A stretch of 64,000 nucleotides of DNA from Planctomycetota bacterium (GTDB taxonomy: Bacteria > Planctomycetota > UBA1135 > GCA-002686595): the NCBI GenBank assembly GCA_020638835.1, contig JACKHV010000001.1, forward strand, positions 1,178,001-1,242,000, written 5' to 3'. The notes beneath the pieces were generated by a model that worked only from the letters and a program-made list of their open reading frames with translations, was not told the DNA's origin and did no database searches. Of the stretch, positions 50,286-58,809 are shown in pieces. The first letter of the stretch is position 1. Each line of letters starts with the position of its first letter. A program made the translations under genes and the position numbers.

Positions 50286-51230
50286 ATGAGCGGAAAGGGC
50301 GTCGTCTCGAAGCGTCGGAGGGTCGCGCGGATCTGCCTCCGGGCCGTGGTGCTCGGCACGGTCGCCTTCGTCGCGTGGATCTTCTGGCTCTCGCTCGACC
50401 GCAGCCCGCGCATCCTGGAACGACACGGGACGCTGGAGGGCTTCTCGTCCGGCCCCGAGCTCGCCGTGGGGGACCACCTCGACCAGGACCTGCTGCTGCT
50501 CTCGTCGAGCGGGCTCGAGGTCGAGCTGCTCGTGCGCCGTCCCGCGGGCGTCACGGACCCCGCGCCGCTCGTGCTGCTGCTCGGCGGCTTGAACACCGGC
50601 AAGGCCGCGGCGCGCCTCGTCGAAGCGAACCGTCCCGTGGTCGTCGCGGCGCTCTCCTACCCGACCGAGCTGCGCAAGATCGGAACCGACCTCGGCCTGT
50701 TCGCGGACGTCGCCGAGGCACGGCGCGCGATCCTCGACACGCCGGCCGCGGTGATGCTCGCGCTCGACCACCTGGTCGAGCAGCCCTTCGTCGACGCCTC
50801 GCGCATCGAGCTCGTCGGCGTGAGCCTCGGCGCGCCCTTCGCCGTGGTGGCGGGTGCCATGGACCCGCGCGTGCGCCGCGTCTGGTCGATCCACGGCGGC
50901 GGGGACCCGACGGCGATGATCGCGAAGGGGCTCGAGCCGCACGTCTCCTTCGGCCCCGCGCGCTGGGCCGTCGCGAACCTCGCCGCGCGGCTCGCGCACG
51001 CTTCGTCGATCGCCCCGGAGCGCTGGGTCGGACGCATCGCGCCGCGCCCCTTCGTGATGGTCAACGCCGAACACGACGAACGCATCCCGCGCGCCTGCGT
51101 CGACGCGCTCTACGAGGCGGCCGGCGAGCCGCGCGAGTTGATCTGGGACCCGGGCGCGCACATCGACGTGGACCGCGAAGCGCGCTTGCGGGGATTGACG
51201 GAGCTGGTGCTCTCGCGCATCGAGCGCTGA
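50286..51230 (+). CDS. Membrane-anchored alpha/beta hydrolase
   Basis: The 314-residue protein has an N-terminal signal-anchor (about 15-34, VVLGTVAFVAWIFWL) and an alpha/beta-hydrolase domain. LLLGGLNTGKAAA is the oxyanion region, GVSLGAP carries the nucleophile Ser, EHDERIP the Asp, and GAHID the His. The substrate is unknown (esterase or dipeptidyl-peptidase-like). TATCGT lies 7 nt before the ATG, consistent with a leaderless start. It is divergent from metG. Confidence 0.8.
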   Translation: MSGKGVVSKRRRVARICLRAVVLGTVAFVAWIFWLSLDRSPRILERHGTLEGFSSGPELAVGDHLDQDLLLLSSSGLEVELLVRRPAGVTDPAPLVLLLGGLNTGKAAARLVEANRPVVVAALSYPTELRKIGTDLGLFADVAEARRAILDTPAAVMLALDHLVEQPFVDASRIELVGVSLGAPFAVVAGAMDPRVRRVWSIHGGGDPTAMIAKGLEPHVSFGPARWAVANLAARLAHASSIAPERWVGRIAPRPFVMVNAEHDERIPRACVDALYEAAGEPRELIWDPGAHIDVDREARLRGLTELVLSRIER

Positions 51231-51284
51231 GCCGCGCGGCGCGTCGTCCTCGCGGGCGACGCGTCGCGACAGCGGGTTCGCGCG

Positions 51285-51614
51285 TCAGCGGTCTTCGCCG
51301 TCGTGCGCCCGAATGCGCGCTTGGATGGACAGCGCGTGCGAGTTCCCGGGCTCGAGCTGGAGTGCGTCGCTCGCCTTCGCGGCGGCGCCGAAGTCGTCGC
51401 CGAGCTCGAACAAGAGATCGGCGTGCTCGAGTAGGCTCGCGACGGTGTGTTGCTTGCGCTTGACCTTCCAGTAGAGCGAGGAGGCCTCCATCGTCTTGCC
51501 CTCCCGCGCGAGCGCGCGGGCCTGTTCGAGGACGTCGGCGCGGGTGGGAGCGGCGTCGGCGGGAGAGGAAGTCGCGGCGGAGCGACGCGAGAACCAGCGG
51601 AAGAAAGCAGCCAT
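51285..51614 (-). CDS. Small TPR-like protein
   Basis: The 109-residue cytoplasmic protein has two or three TPR-like helix pairs: LEQARALAREGKTMEASSLYW, LEHADLLFELGDDFGAAAKASDALQLEPGNS (two strands of helix) and a last helix. It begins MAAFFRWFSRRS with a short basic amphipathic segment. Function unknown. The ATG at 51614 begins the conserved-looking part; upstream codons have shadow-like Arg/Ser composition. The 205-bp gap up to 51820 shows nothing recognisable. Confidence 0.6.
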   Translation of the reverse strand: MAAFFRWFSRRSAATSSPADAAPTRADVLEQARALAREGKTMEASSLYWKVKRKQHTVASLLEHADLLFELGDDFGAAAKASDALQLEPGNSHALSIQARIRAHDGEDR

Positions 51615-51820
51615 GTGAGGTCGACCTTCGTGAAGCTGCGGGCATGGAAGGCCCGCGGTGGAACGGAGCGGGGAGGAGGGAGCGCGCGCGGTCCGCGAGC
51701 GCTCGAAGCGACCCGTGAGCTGCACGGGACGCGGCCCCCGAGCGCGGTCGCGACGGAGGCACGAGAGGGGCGCGCGACGGGCGTCCTCGGGACGCGGCAG
51801 CGCGCGAGCTCACCCGCTCG

Positions 51821-52216
51821 TCAGGTCCCCACGCCGTTCGCGTGGACGTGCCCGTTCAGGCGCAGGTAGGCGAGCGACGCCGGTCGCTCACCGGGCGCGA
51901 GCGCGCGCCGACACAGCGGAACGAGCGCTCGCTCGCGGATCCCCGGTCGCAGGCTGCCCGCGAGCGAGCCGTCCACGGGGCACGCCGCGTCGTCGTGGTC
52001 TTCGGCCCCCAGCGGTGCGTCCGAAGCGGGCTCCGCCGAGACGGCGAGTTCCTTCCAGCCGGCGTCCCGACCGACGCCCGTCCCGTCCAGCGGCCGCGCC
52101 GTGTGCGTCGTCCGTGCCTCGGCGACGCCGGCGCACGAAGCCGCCGCCCGGGGAGCGCTCAGCGCACCGAGGGCGACGAACAGGACGAGGAGTGCGCGCA
52201 GGGCGGCGGGGAACAT
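51821..52216 (-). CDS. Small secreted protein, function unknown
   Basis: The 131-residue protein has a signal peptide (about 1-26, ALRALLVLFVALGALSAPRAAA) and a mature part with four Cys, including SCAGV and LCRRAL, perhaps forming disulfides. No family recognised. Its promoter is unusually clear: TTGAAA, an 18-bp spacer, CAGAAT, then 6 nt to the ATG, which predicts a leaderless transcript and fixes the start at 52216. Confidence 0.6.
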   Translation of the reverse strand: MFPAALRALLVLFVALGALSAPRAAASCAGVAEARTTHTARPLDGTGVGRDAGWKELAVSAEPASDAPLGAEDHDDAACPVDGSLAGSLRPGIRERALVPLCRRALAPGERPASLAYLRLNGHVHANGVGT

Positions 52217-52221
52217 GGCGG

Positions 52222-52251
52222 GATTCTGGACTCGACCCGGCGATTCTTTCA
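52222..52251 (-). promoter_or_regulatory. Leaderless promoter of the small secreted protein gene
   Basis: On the minus strand TTGAAA is followed by 18 bp and CAGAAT, with only 6 nt between the -10 and the ATG at 52216. It is the best sigma-70-type promoter in the window. Confidence 0.6.
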
Positions 52252-52292
52252 AGGGGGGGAGTCGCCGGGGTCGCCCGCTCGGAGCGCCGCGC

Positions 52293-53390
52293 CTACCTCG
52301 CCCGCAACCCCGACTTGTCCAAGCGGCACACCAGCCACAGTCCCCCGATCGACGCCGCCGGCACCATCACGATCGGGCCGATGACGGGGATCAGGAACAC
52401 GAGGCTCGAGACCAGGCCGAAGGCGGTCATCGGCAGGGCGTTGCCGAAGACGAAGCGCAGGCGGTCGCGGAAGGACCACAGGCGGCGCGAGAAGGGGATG
52501 TCGAGCAGGGTGATCGCCGTCGAGAAGCCCGCGATCGCGAAGAAGAGGATCACGCCGAAGGGCGGGAAGAAGAACTTCAGCGGGAAGAAGAGCGCGAGGA
52601 TCAGCAGGGCGAGCAGCGACGCCTTGATGCTGACCCACAGCGTCGCGCTCTCGACCTTGGCGACCCAGCGCAACCACACGCCGTACTCGCGCTCGCGCAC
52701 GGCGGCGACGACGAAGGAGCCGGGCGCGAGCGCCAGCAGCACCCACGCGATCGGACCGGAGGTGAGCAGCCAGGCGAAGCCGAGGATCACCGTGGGGATG
52801 CCGGCGAAGACGGTCAGCTTCACGCAGCGCTCGACCGGCAGCTCCGTCGGGCGCTGGATGCGGTTGCGCGGGTTGTGGCCGAACCAACCTTCCTCGAGCT
52901 TGCCCTGGATCTCGTCGAGGAAGGGACCGGCGATCGCTTCGTAGGCGACCGAGAAGGTGTAGAGCGCGACGAGCGAGGAGGTGACGACCACCGCGACGAA
53001 GCCGACCGTGCGCGCGGTGAAGGTCGTGCCGCCCCACTCGAGCAGCGTGATCAGCGAGTCGGCCCACCAGCCGGCGTCGGTCGGCAGCTCCTGCTTGCTC
53101 GCCTCGATCCAGTGTTCGACCACGCCGTCGACCCAGCCCATGATCACGATGAAGAGGGCCAGGAAGACGAGGCTCGTCAGCACGACCGGCGGGATCAGCC
53201 AGCGCTTGATCCCGCGCGTCGTCATCAGCAGCCCGAAGCCTCGCGGCACGGCCAGGGCGCCGTCGAGCACGGCCCGGACGTTCCGCGAGTACGCCCTGCC
53301 CAGGCCCCTGCCGACGGGCGCGTGCCCGCAGTGCGGGCAGTCCTCGCCGGGGGCGTCGTAGCCGCAAAGGGCGCAGGGGACAGCGTTCAT
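52293..53390 (-). CDS. EI24/CysZ-like membrane protein with N-terminal zinc ribbon
   Basis: The 365-residue protein starts with a zinc-ribbon pair CALCGYDAPGEDCPHCG (6-22). The EI24/CysZ-type membrane domain follows: opening helix with RGFGLLMTTRGIKRWLIPPV, three to four long hydrophobic stretches, AYEAIAGPFLDEIQG between TMs, and a last hydrophobic pair around VSSLVFLIPVIGPIVMVPAA. CysZ transports sulfate in E. coli; many homologues have no known substrate. The start is directly divergent from gcdH, sharing an intergenic region of about 150 bp in which CATTCTAGC can be read as a -10 in both directions. Confidence 0.8.
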   Translation of the reverse strand: MNAVPCALCGYDAPGEDCPHCGHAPVGRGLGRAYSRNVRAVLDGALAVPRGFGLLMTTRGIKRWLIPPVVLTSLVFLALFIVIMGWVDGVVEHWIEASKQELPTDAGWWADSLITLLEWGGTTFTARTVGFVAVVVTSSLVALYTFSVAYEAIAGPFLDEIQGKLEEGWFGHNPRNRIQRPTELPVERCVKLTVFAGIPTVILGFAWLLTSGPIAWVLLALAPGSFVVAAVREREYGVWLRWVAKVESATLWVSIKASLLALLILALFFPLKFFFPPFGVILFFAIAGFSTAITLLDIPFSRRLWSFRDRLRFVFGNALPMTAFGLVSSLVFLIPVIGPIVMVPAASIGGLWLVCRLDKSGLRAR

Positions 53391-53448
53391 CGGTCGGCGG
53401 CCTGTCAGGAAGGGGCAGAGGAGGGGGCCATTCGGGGGAGGGCGAGGC

Positions 53449-53454
53449 TAGAAT
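53449..53454 (+). promoter_or_regulatory. Candidate -10 of gcdH
   Basis: TAGAAT at 53449-53454 is a good -10. The transcript would start near 53461, giving an 80-nt leader before the ATG at 53540. Confidence 0.4.
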
Positions 53455-53539
53455 GCTCGATCATTCTCGACCCTTCGCGTCGATCCAAGCCCTTTCCGCC
53501 CCGCTCCCTCCCTTCGTCGGATTTCCGACGCCCTGTTTC

Positions 53540-54709
53540 ATGGACCCCTACAAGCAGCTCGACTTCTTCGCCCTCGAGGATCAGTTCACCGAAGACGAAC
53601 GCATGGTGCGCGACGCCGTGCGCACGTGGGTCTCCGAGCGCTTCCTGCCCCTCGTGCAAGCGCACTACGAGGCCGGCACCTTCCCGATGGAACTCGTGCC
53701 CGAGCTCGCCGAGCTGGGCGTCTTCGGCAGCAACCTGCCGGAGGAGTACGGCTGCGCCGGTCTGAACAACGTCTGCTACGGCATGATCTGCCGCGAGCTC
53801 GAGCGCGGCGACTCCGGCCTGCGCTCGTTCGTCAGCGTGCAAGGCAGCTTGGTCATGTGGCCGATCTACGCCTACGGCACCGAGGAACAGAAGCGCGAGT
53901 GGTTGCCCAAGCTGGCTTCCGGCCAGGCGATCGGTTGCTTCGGTCTGACCGAGCCCGACTTCGGCTCGAACCCCGGCGGCATGACGACGGTCGCGAAGAA
54001 GGACGGCGACGGATACGTCCTCAACGGCCGCAAGATGTGGATCACCAACGGCACGGTGTCCGACGTCGCGATCGTCTGGGCGAAGCTCGACGGTGAAGTG
54101 CGCGGCTTCGTCGTGCCGTGCGACCTTCCCGGCTTCAGCGCTCCGGAGCAGAAGCACAAGTTCTCGCTGCGCGCCTCGGTGACCTCGGAACTCGTGCTCG
54201 AGGACGTGCGCGTGCCCGCCTCGGCGATCTTCCCCGAGATCAAGGGCTTGCGCGGCCCGCTGCAGTGCCTGACGCAGGCGCGCTACGGCATCGCTTGGGG
54301 CGCGACGGGCGCCGCGGAAGCGTGCTTCTCGGAAGGCCTCGCCTACTCGAAGGAACGCGAGGTCTTCGGCAAGCCGCTCGCCGGCATGCAGCTCGCGCAG
54401 AAGAAGCTCGCCGACATGGCGACGCAGATCACGCTGGGCCAGCTGATGATGCTGCGCCTCGGCCGCCTCAAGGACGAGGGCACGATGACGCACAGCCAGG
54501 TCTCGATGGCGAAGCGCAACAACGTGCACATGGCGCTCGAGTGCGCGCGCACCGTGCGCGACATGCTCGGCGCGAACGGCATCAGCCTCGAGTTCCACAC
54601 CGGCCGCCACATGTGCAACCTCGAGTCGGTGATCACCTACGAGGGCACGCACGACATCCACACGCTGGCGATCGGCCACGAGGTGTCGGGCATCCCGGCG
54701 TATCGTTAA
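53540..54709 (+). CDS. gcdH: Glutaryl-CoA dehydrogenase-like acyl-CoA dehydrogenase
   Basis: The 389-residue FAD enzyme probably oxidises and decarboxylates glutaryl-CoA to crotonyl-CoA in lysine/tryptophan degradation. Diagnostic stretches are SFVSVQGSLVMWPIYAYG (substrate Arg region), CFGLTEPDFGSNPG, ARYGIAWGATGAAE, KKLADMATQITLG, KRNNVHMALE and the catalytic-base region ITYEGTHDIHTLA, where Glu is the base. The ATG at 53540 matches the family start; the frame is open 87 nt further upstream but that part is not conserved. The stop TAA is followed without spacer by a 116-bp palindrome. Its 3' 400 bp are duplicated at 58.1 kb. Confidence 0.92.
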   Translation: MDPYKQLDFFALEDQFTEDERMVRDAVRTWVSERFLPLVQAHYEAGTFPMELVPELAELGVFGSNLPEEYGCAGLNNVCYGMICRELERGDSGLRSFVSVQGSLVMWPIYAYGTEEQKREWLPKLASGQAIGCFGLTEPDFGSNPGGMTTVAKKDGDGYVLNGRKMWITNGTVSDVAIVWAKLDGEVRGFVVPCDLPGFSAPEQKHKFSLRASVTSELVLEDVRVPASAIFPEIKGLRGPLQCLTQARYGIAWGATGAAEACFSEGLAYSKEREVFGKPLAGMQLAQKKLADMATQITLGQLMMLRLGRLKDEGTMTHSQVSMAKRNNVHMALECARTVRDMLGANGISLEFHTGRHMCNLESVITYEGTHDIHTLAIGHEVSGIPAYR

Positions 54710-54825
54710 GACGCCAGTACGGAACCAGGTATCAACCCGTACAGCAGGACCCGAGCGTGGAGCGAATTGACGCTCGACGCTCGGGTCCTGCTGTGCGGGT
54801 TGATACCTGGTTCCGTACTGGCGTC
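54710..54825. repeat. Long palindrome 1 (49-bp arms) after gcdH
   Basis: Left arm 54710-54758 and right arm 54777-54825 are reverse complements over 49 bp with one mismatch that is a G-T pair in RNA. The 18-nt loop contains a nested GAGCG/CGCTC stem. The outer part carries AGTACGGAACCAGGTAT, shared with palindrome 2. It starts 1 nt after the gcdH stop codon. It could act as a terminator, but its length goes far beyond a usual one and there is no T-run. Confidence 0.9.
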
Positions 54826-57191
54826 TATCGCGTTGCTTTCCTCGCCGAGAACTCCAGGGTCGCGCCGGCATTCGCCGCTTGGAACGCGGGCTCGAAGCGA
54901 AACGACTCACCTTTGATGACCAGTGAACTGATTCCGATCCAAGGATCAGCGGTGCCTCCCAAGACGACTTCGAGCGCGCCGTTCGCGTCCAGTTGCTGAC
55001 TTACGGACCTCTCGAGTTCCAGTCCGCCGGATTCGTTGCGCATGATCATGACATTCACAACCGAGTCGATGGAATCGGTCGGAAGCCCAGTCAGTCGCAC
55101 GTGGGCGGTGGGGCCGGCCCCAACGAGGACTCGTTGCCGTCGTCCTGCGATCTCGGGACCGAGTCGGATCTGCTCGATCCCCAATCCCTCCACGATGACT
55201 TGAAGTGGGTCGACATCCTGCGCCACCCAGCCCTGCCAAACGCCCCCCGATACTTCGATCCTGGGGCCGTCAGCCTGCGCGCTTCGCAGCTCGAAGCCTC
55301 GTACCGGCCTGCCTGTGACGCTGCTGTGAACCTCCAGAGCGAGATTGACCACATTCGGAGCATCCATGACATGGAACGCGTCCTTCGTCACCTCCACCCT
55401 CGTCATTGGCGTGCCATACAAGGAGCGCTCGTAAGCATCCGTTCCCAATTCCGTTGGGAGGCGGATCTCGATCTTGGCTTCACCGACTCGCAGTCCACGA
55501 ATCACGACTTGACCATCGCCACCGGTCGTTCCCGCGATGGATGAGGCAACGCGTGGGACGATCCAGGCGCTTCCGGGTGGCACTGCGCTCTCATCCATCG
55601 GCTGCCATATGATCACGCGCATGCCGGAGAGTGGCTCGGCGTTCGAGTCTTGCACGAGCACTCGATTGGAAACGACCGGTCGCAGCGTGACGATCAACTC
55701 GCCCGTGCCCTCGAGTGAGGAGCCGGACTCGGATCGAACGAGAGTGAGCGTCGAAAATCCCTTCGCGTGTAGCTCAAACGAATCCAGGTCGGGCGTGATC
55801 GGGATCAACAGGCGTCCTGAATCATCGGCTTCGACCCGGCTACCGAGCCTCGTGTTCGCGCTGGCCTTCGAGACAGATCTCCCTGCTCGATCGATCACGC
55901 GTACGACGAGTTGTTCACCTGTCCGCCCTCCAAGTACTAGATCAACCAGTTCGACGTCCGGAGCGACGTGTTCGTCCACCAGGTTGCCGCATGCATCCGT
56001 TGCGACGACGCGGATGGCCGTGCCTGCGGGGACGGAGATCTCCCGGCTGTCTCCGTCCGCCAGGACGAGTGCGTGAGTGGGCAGCAGAGCCTCGACGCCT
56101 ACCGCGTCGCTCGATCGTTCTTGTCGCAGGGCAACGCGAATCTCGCCAGCACATCGCAGATCCCCGCGGACTCGAAGGCTCAGTCTCTTGCGCGCGGGAA
56201 GCAACACCTCCTCGCCGATCAAGGCACCCAGTCGAATCAAGCACGGTTGAGTGGCCGGCGACTCTACGAGGATCGGTTCGTCCGAGAGCACCCACGAGGG
56301 AACGAGGACCTCCGAGCTTCCAGCTGCTGACGAAGCCAGTACGTATCCAGCGGGCGAGGAGAGCACGAGATTCGTCACCGGAGTGCGCTCCGGGCCCATG
56401 ACGAACGTCAACGCGCGCGGCGGGGAGACGGGAGTCATCGCAACGTGGATGACGCCATCAGGCTTTCCGCACAGCGACAGCAGAACGCGCTCGTACTCGG
56501 GGTGTAGGCAAACAGCCATACCGTTCTCGCATGCGCAGTCTTCGATCAATGCCTCCCCGGCATCGTTGGAGCGAGCAAGGCAGCGTGCTTCAAGCTGTCC
56601 GTCAGACATCTCTCTGCGTGGGCGCCACGGAAACCACTGCACGCTCACTCCCTGCAGTGGCGCCCCTGATGGCGAAACGAAGCAGAACGACCTCCGACTC
56701 AGGCGTTGCACCCAGACTGTCTTGAACTGCAATCCCTCGATCTCGATCGGGGACTGGAGCGGCAGCCAGGTGCTCTCGAGGGACTCGACTTGCCAAGAAC
56801 CCGCGGGTAGTGCGATTCGACCGTCCGCATCACTGCGCGCTTCGACCGGCGGAACCTCATGCCCCATGTTCGCCGCATGAATCAGCCAGGGCTCGTCGGC
56901 GACGGGCTCGCGCGTCGCGACAGAGAGGAATTGAAGCCCAGCTTCGGTCGCAGCGGGTTCTACGGTCGGCTCATGCGCGGCGTGTGCTGCCCTGTCCGAC
57001 GAAACTGCCGACGACTGATGGTCAGCGGTCCTGTTGGCCGCGCCATCGACCGAGTTCGGAGCGCTCGACAGAGATTCAGGGAGCTGATCGCTCGACGACA
57101 ACAGCCAGACGATGAATGCAATCGTGACTGAGACAAACGCTGCTCCAACTAGGAGCCCAGGACGCGCTGACGGTGTTCGGGGTTCATGCAT
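54825..57191 (-). CDS. Large exported protein with N-terminal membrane anchor, function unknown
   Basis: The 788-residue protein has one hydrophobic segment (about 12-32, GLLVGAAFVSVTIAFIVWLL) and a long beta-rich exterior part. Several segments resemble carboxypeptidase-regulatory-like beta-sandwich domains, for example SDADGRIALPAGSWQVESL, VEADDSGRLLIPITPDLDSF and GTTGGDGQVVIRGLRVGEAKI. No enzyme motif was seen. GC content and codon use are visibly lower than in neighbours (many AT-ended codons), supporting acquisition. The end overlaps the last base of palindrome 1. The ATG at 57191 precedes the anchor; a start 57 nt further upstream is possible. Confidence 0.65.
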   Translation of the reverse strand: MHEPRTPSARPGLLVGAAFVSVTIAFIVWLLSSSDQLPESLSSAPNSVDGAANRTADHQSSAVSSDRAAHAAHEPTVEPAATEAGLQFLSVATREPVADEPWLIHAANMGHEVPPVEARSDADGRIALPAGSWQVESLESTWLPLQSPIEIEGLQFKTVWVQRLSRRSFCFVSPSGAPLQGVSVQWFPWRPRREMSDGQLEARCLARSNDAGEALIEDCACENGMAVCLHPEYERVLLSLCGKPDGVIHVAMTPVSPPRALTFVMGPERTPVTNLVLSSPAGYVLASSAAGSSEVLVPSWVLSDEPILVESPATQPCLIRLGALIGEEVLLPARKRLSLRVRGDLRCAGEIRVALRQERSSDAVGVEALLPTHALVLADGDSREISVPAGTAIRVVATDACGNLVDEHVAPDVELVDLVLGGRTGEQLVVRVIDRAGRSVSKASANTRLGSRVEADDSGRLLIPITPDLDSFELHAKGFSTLTLVRSESGSSLEGTGELIVTLRPVVSNRVLVQDSNAEPLSGMRVIIWQPMDESAVPPGSAWIVPRVASSIAGTTGGDGQVVIRGLRVGEAKIEIRLPTELGTDAYERSLYGTPMTRVEVTKDAFHVMDAPNVVNLALEVHSSVTGRPVRGFELRSAQADGPRIEVSGGVWQGWVAQDVDPLQVIVEGLGIEQIRLGPEIAGRRQRVLVGAGPTAHVRLTGLPTDSIDSVVNVMIMRNESGGLELERSVSQQLDANGALEVVLGGTADPWIGISSLVIKGESFRFEPAFQAANAGATLEFSARKATR

Positions 57192-57422
57192 GTTGGGCTC
57201 GCATACCTGTCTGCGCTCACGACGAGCCGACGGGCCGCTCGTCAGCATATCGACCGATAGTCATCCATTCTCGCGATTCCGGCCGGAGCATCGGTAGATC
57301 CCCGATGAGCGGCATGCTGTACCCGGTCAAGCTGCGAGCGAAGCCGAAGATTCTCGGCCTCGCTCGCTTCGCCTCACTGAACGCTCAAGATGATCGAGAG
57401 TGAGGTGTCGTGTCGCTCGATG

Positions 57423-57803
57423 CTAGTAGAGGACCTTGTAGTCCCCGGACGCTCCATCCGTGTTGTTCGCATCCGGGTCATTGGCGTCCGAGTCAAGGAC
57501 CTTCAAGCTGCCGCCTTTGGGAACGCCGACATCAACCGACCGGTTCTTCTCCAGGTCAACGGAGTTCACCAACTCGTTCTTCTCGTTGAAGACTTGTACC
57601 TGCACCAAGCGGTCCGGGCCTTTGCTGCTTACCTGGTAGGTCTTCGCGCTGGTGATGTTGGACGCGATTGTCGTCGCGCCGCCGTCGGCGACCTGCCAGC
57701 TCCCGGGGCCAGAGGAGCTTGATTGCGGCGAGGCGAAGGTGGAGGTGGCGAGGAACAGTACGGTGGCGAAGAAGATCGAGGCGAGAACTAGGAGTCTAGA
57801 CAT
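57423..57803 (-). CDS. Small secreted protein, function unknown
   Basis: The 126-residue protein has a signal peptide (about 1-25, LLVLASIFFATVLFLATSTFA) and a mature beta-rich part with TYQVSSKGPDRLVQVQVFNE and SVDVGVPKGGSLKVLDSDAND. The mature part resembles in style the 59-residue protein at 58.8 kb (ending GSWKVIKVAPV), which suggests related folds. A GGAAGGA ribosome-binding site precedes the ATG at 57803. It belongs to the lower-GC cargo between the gcdH copies. Confidence 0.65.
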   Translation of the reverse strand: MSRLLVLASIFFATVLFLATSTFASPQSSSSGPGSWQVADGGATTIASNITSAKTYQVSSKGPDRLVQVQVFNEKNELVNSVDLEKNRSVDVGVPKGGSLKVLDSDANDPDANNTDGASGDYKVLY

Positions 57804-58105
57804 CAGGCTGTCCTTCCAGGGAAGTTGAAAGTGAGTCAGTTCGCAGCCCCGACAAATCGGCTCGGGGCGCACGATCTACACGGTACCGGAATTGGGGGGG
57901 GGCAAGGCAAGGGCCGAATCGAGCACTTTTCGAATCACGAGGGCCACAACCCCGTACACGGTCGGCGGGTCCGGCCAGAGCGAGCTGTTCGCGGACGAGA
58001 AAACCGAACCGTTCATTGGTCCCGAGAATCGAGACGTGGGCGGGGGCGCCAGCACGCCTCCCGCGTGTGTCCCGTCCTTAGGACGTTGGCCTGATTCAGT
58101 TTGGC
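57804..58105. other. Intergenic stretch left of the gcdH fragment
   Basis: About 300 bp between the small secreted protein and the gcdH copy. It contains a run of nine G (57894-57902). No gene, promoter or repeat relation to elsewhere in the window was recognised. Confidence 0.4.
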
Positions 58106-58519
58106 GTGGGCGCAACCGGCGCCGCGGAAGCGTGCTTCTCGGAAGGCCTCGCCTACTCGAAGGAACGCGAGGTCTTCGGCAAGCCGCTCGCCGGCATGCA
58201 GCTCGCGCAGAAGAAGCTCGCCGACATGGCGACGCAGATCACGCTGGGCCAGCTGATGATGCTGCGCCTCGGCCGCCTCAAGGACGAGGGCACGATGACG
58301 CACAGCCAGGTCTCGATGGCGAAGCGCAACAACGTGCACATGGCGCTCGAGTGCGCGCGCACCGTGCGCGACATGCTCGGCGCGAACGGCATCAGCCTCG
58401 AGTTCCACACCGGCCGCCACATGTGCAACCTCGAGTCGGTGATCACCTACGAGGGCACGCACGACATCCACACGCTGGCGATCGGCCACGAGGTGTCGGG
58501 GATTCCGGCGTACCGGTAG
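58106..58519 (+). pseudogene. 5'-truncated copy of gcdH (glutaryl-CoA dehydrogenase)
   Basis: The 137 codons encode the C-terminal third of the dehydrogenase, identical in protein sequence to residues of the complete gene from GATGAAEACFSEG to the end (IPAYR). By eye, from 58117 to about 58500 the DNA is identical to 54308-54699. Only the last seven codons and the stop differ, synonymously. The N-terminal and middle FAD-enzyme domains are missing, so it cannot be functional alone. It is followed immediately by palindrome 2. The bases before 58106 are unrelated to the gene. Confidence 0.9.
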
Positions 58520-58612
58520 TACCGAACCAGGTATAAATCCTCATGAATCGGAGGCGCGAAAGCGCCTCCGATTCATGGGGGGGTGAGGATTTATACCTGG
58601 TTCGGTACTACC
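58515..58612. repeat. Long palindrome 2 (43-bp arms, GAAA loop) after the gcdH fragment
   Basis: Left arm 58515-58557 pairs with 58562-58612. All 43 left-arm bases match, with one 8-nt bulge containing GGGGGGG in the right arm, and the loop is GAAA. The outer stem carries AGTACCGAACCAGGTAT, the counterpart of palindrome 1 with compensatory changes in both arms. It overlaps the stop codon of the gcdH fragment and the end of the small lipoprotein gene. Confidence 0.9.
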
Positions 58613-58809
58613 TACTCGGATTCTTCGAGAGGCGTGAGCGGCTCCCACTTGTTCTGGCGTGAGTAGTACCAGACCCTGCCTGTCCAGGTGTCGCACAGGT
58701 GAACCACTGGTGAGGTCGCCATTGTCGTCTCGACCTGATATCGGCCTCGTTCAGGGGCGCGACAAGCGGAGAGAACTCCAAGAAGCGCTGCGAGAGCGAG
58801 GACTTTCAT
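58612..58809 (-). CDS. Small lipoprotein, function unknown
   Basis: The 65-residue protein has a lipoprotein signal peptide (MKVLALAALLGVLSAC, lipobox LSAC) and a short exported part with DTWTGRVWYYSRQNKWEPL, a DTxTGxVW motif found in many small exported proteins of unknown role. The ATG overlaps the stop of the preceding 59-residue gene (ATGA). Its stop touches the right end of palindrome 2. Confidence 0.7.
   Translation of the reverse strand: MKVLALAALLGVLSACRAPERGRYQVETTMATSPVVHLCDTWTGRVWYYSRQNKWEPLTPLEESE

Noticed and set aside
54300..58612. Segment considered as a transposon or prophage
   Set aside because: No transposase, integrase, recombinase or phage gene is present, and the palindromes are not terminal inverted repeats of the whole segment; each is a self-contained hairpin.
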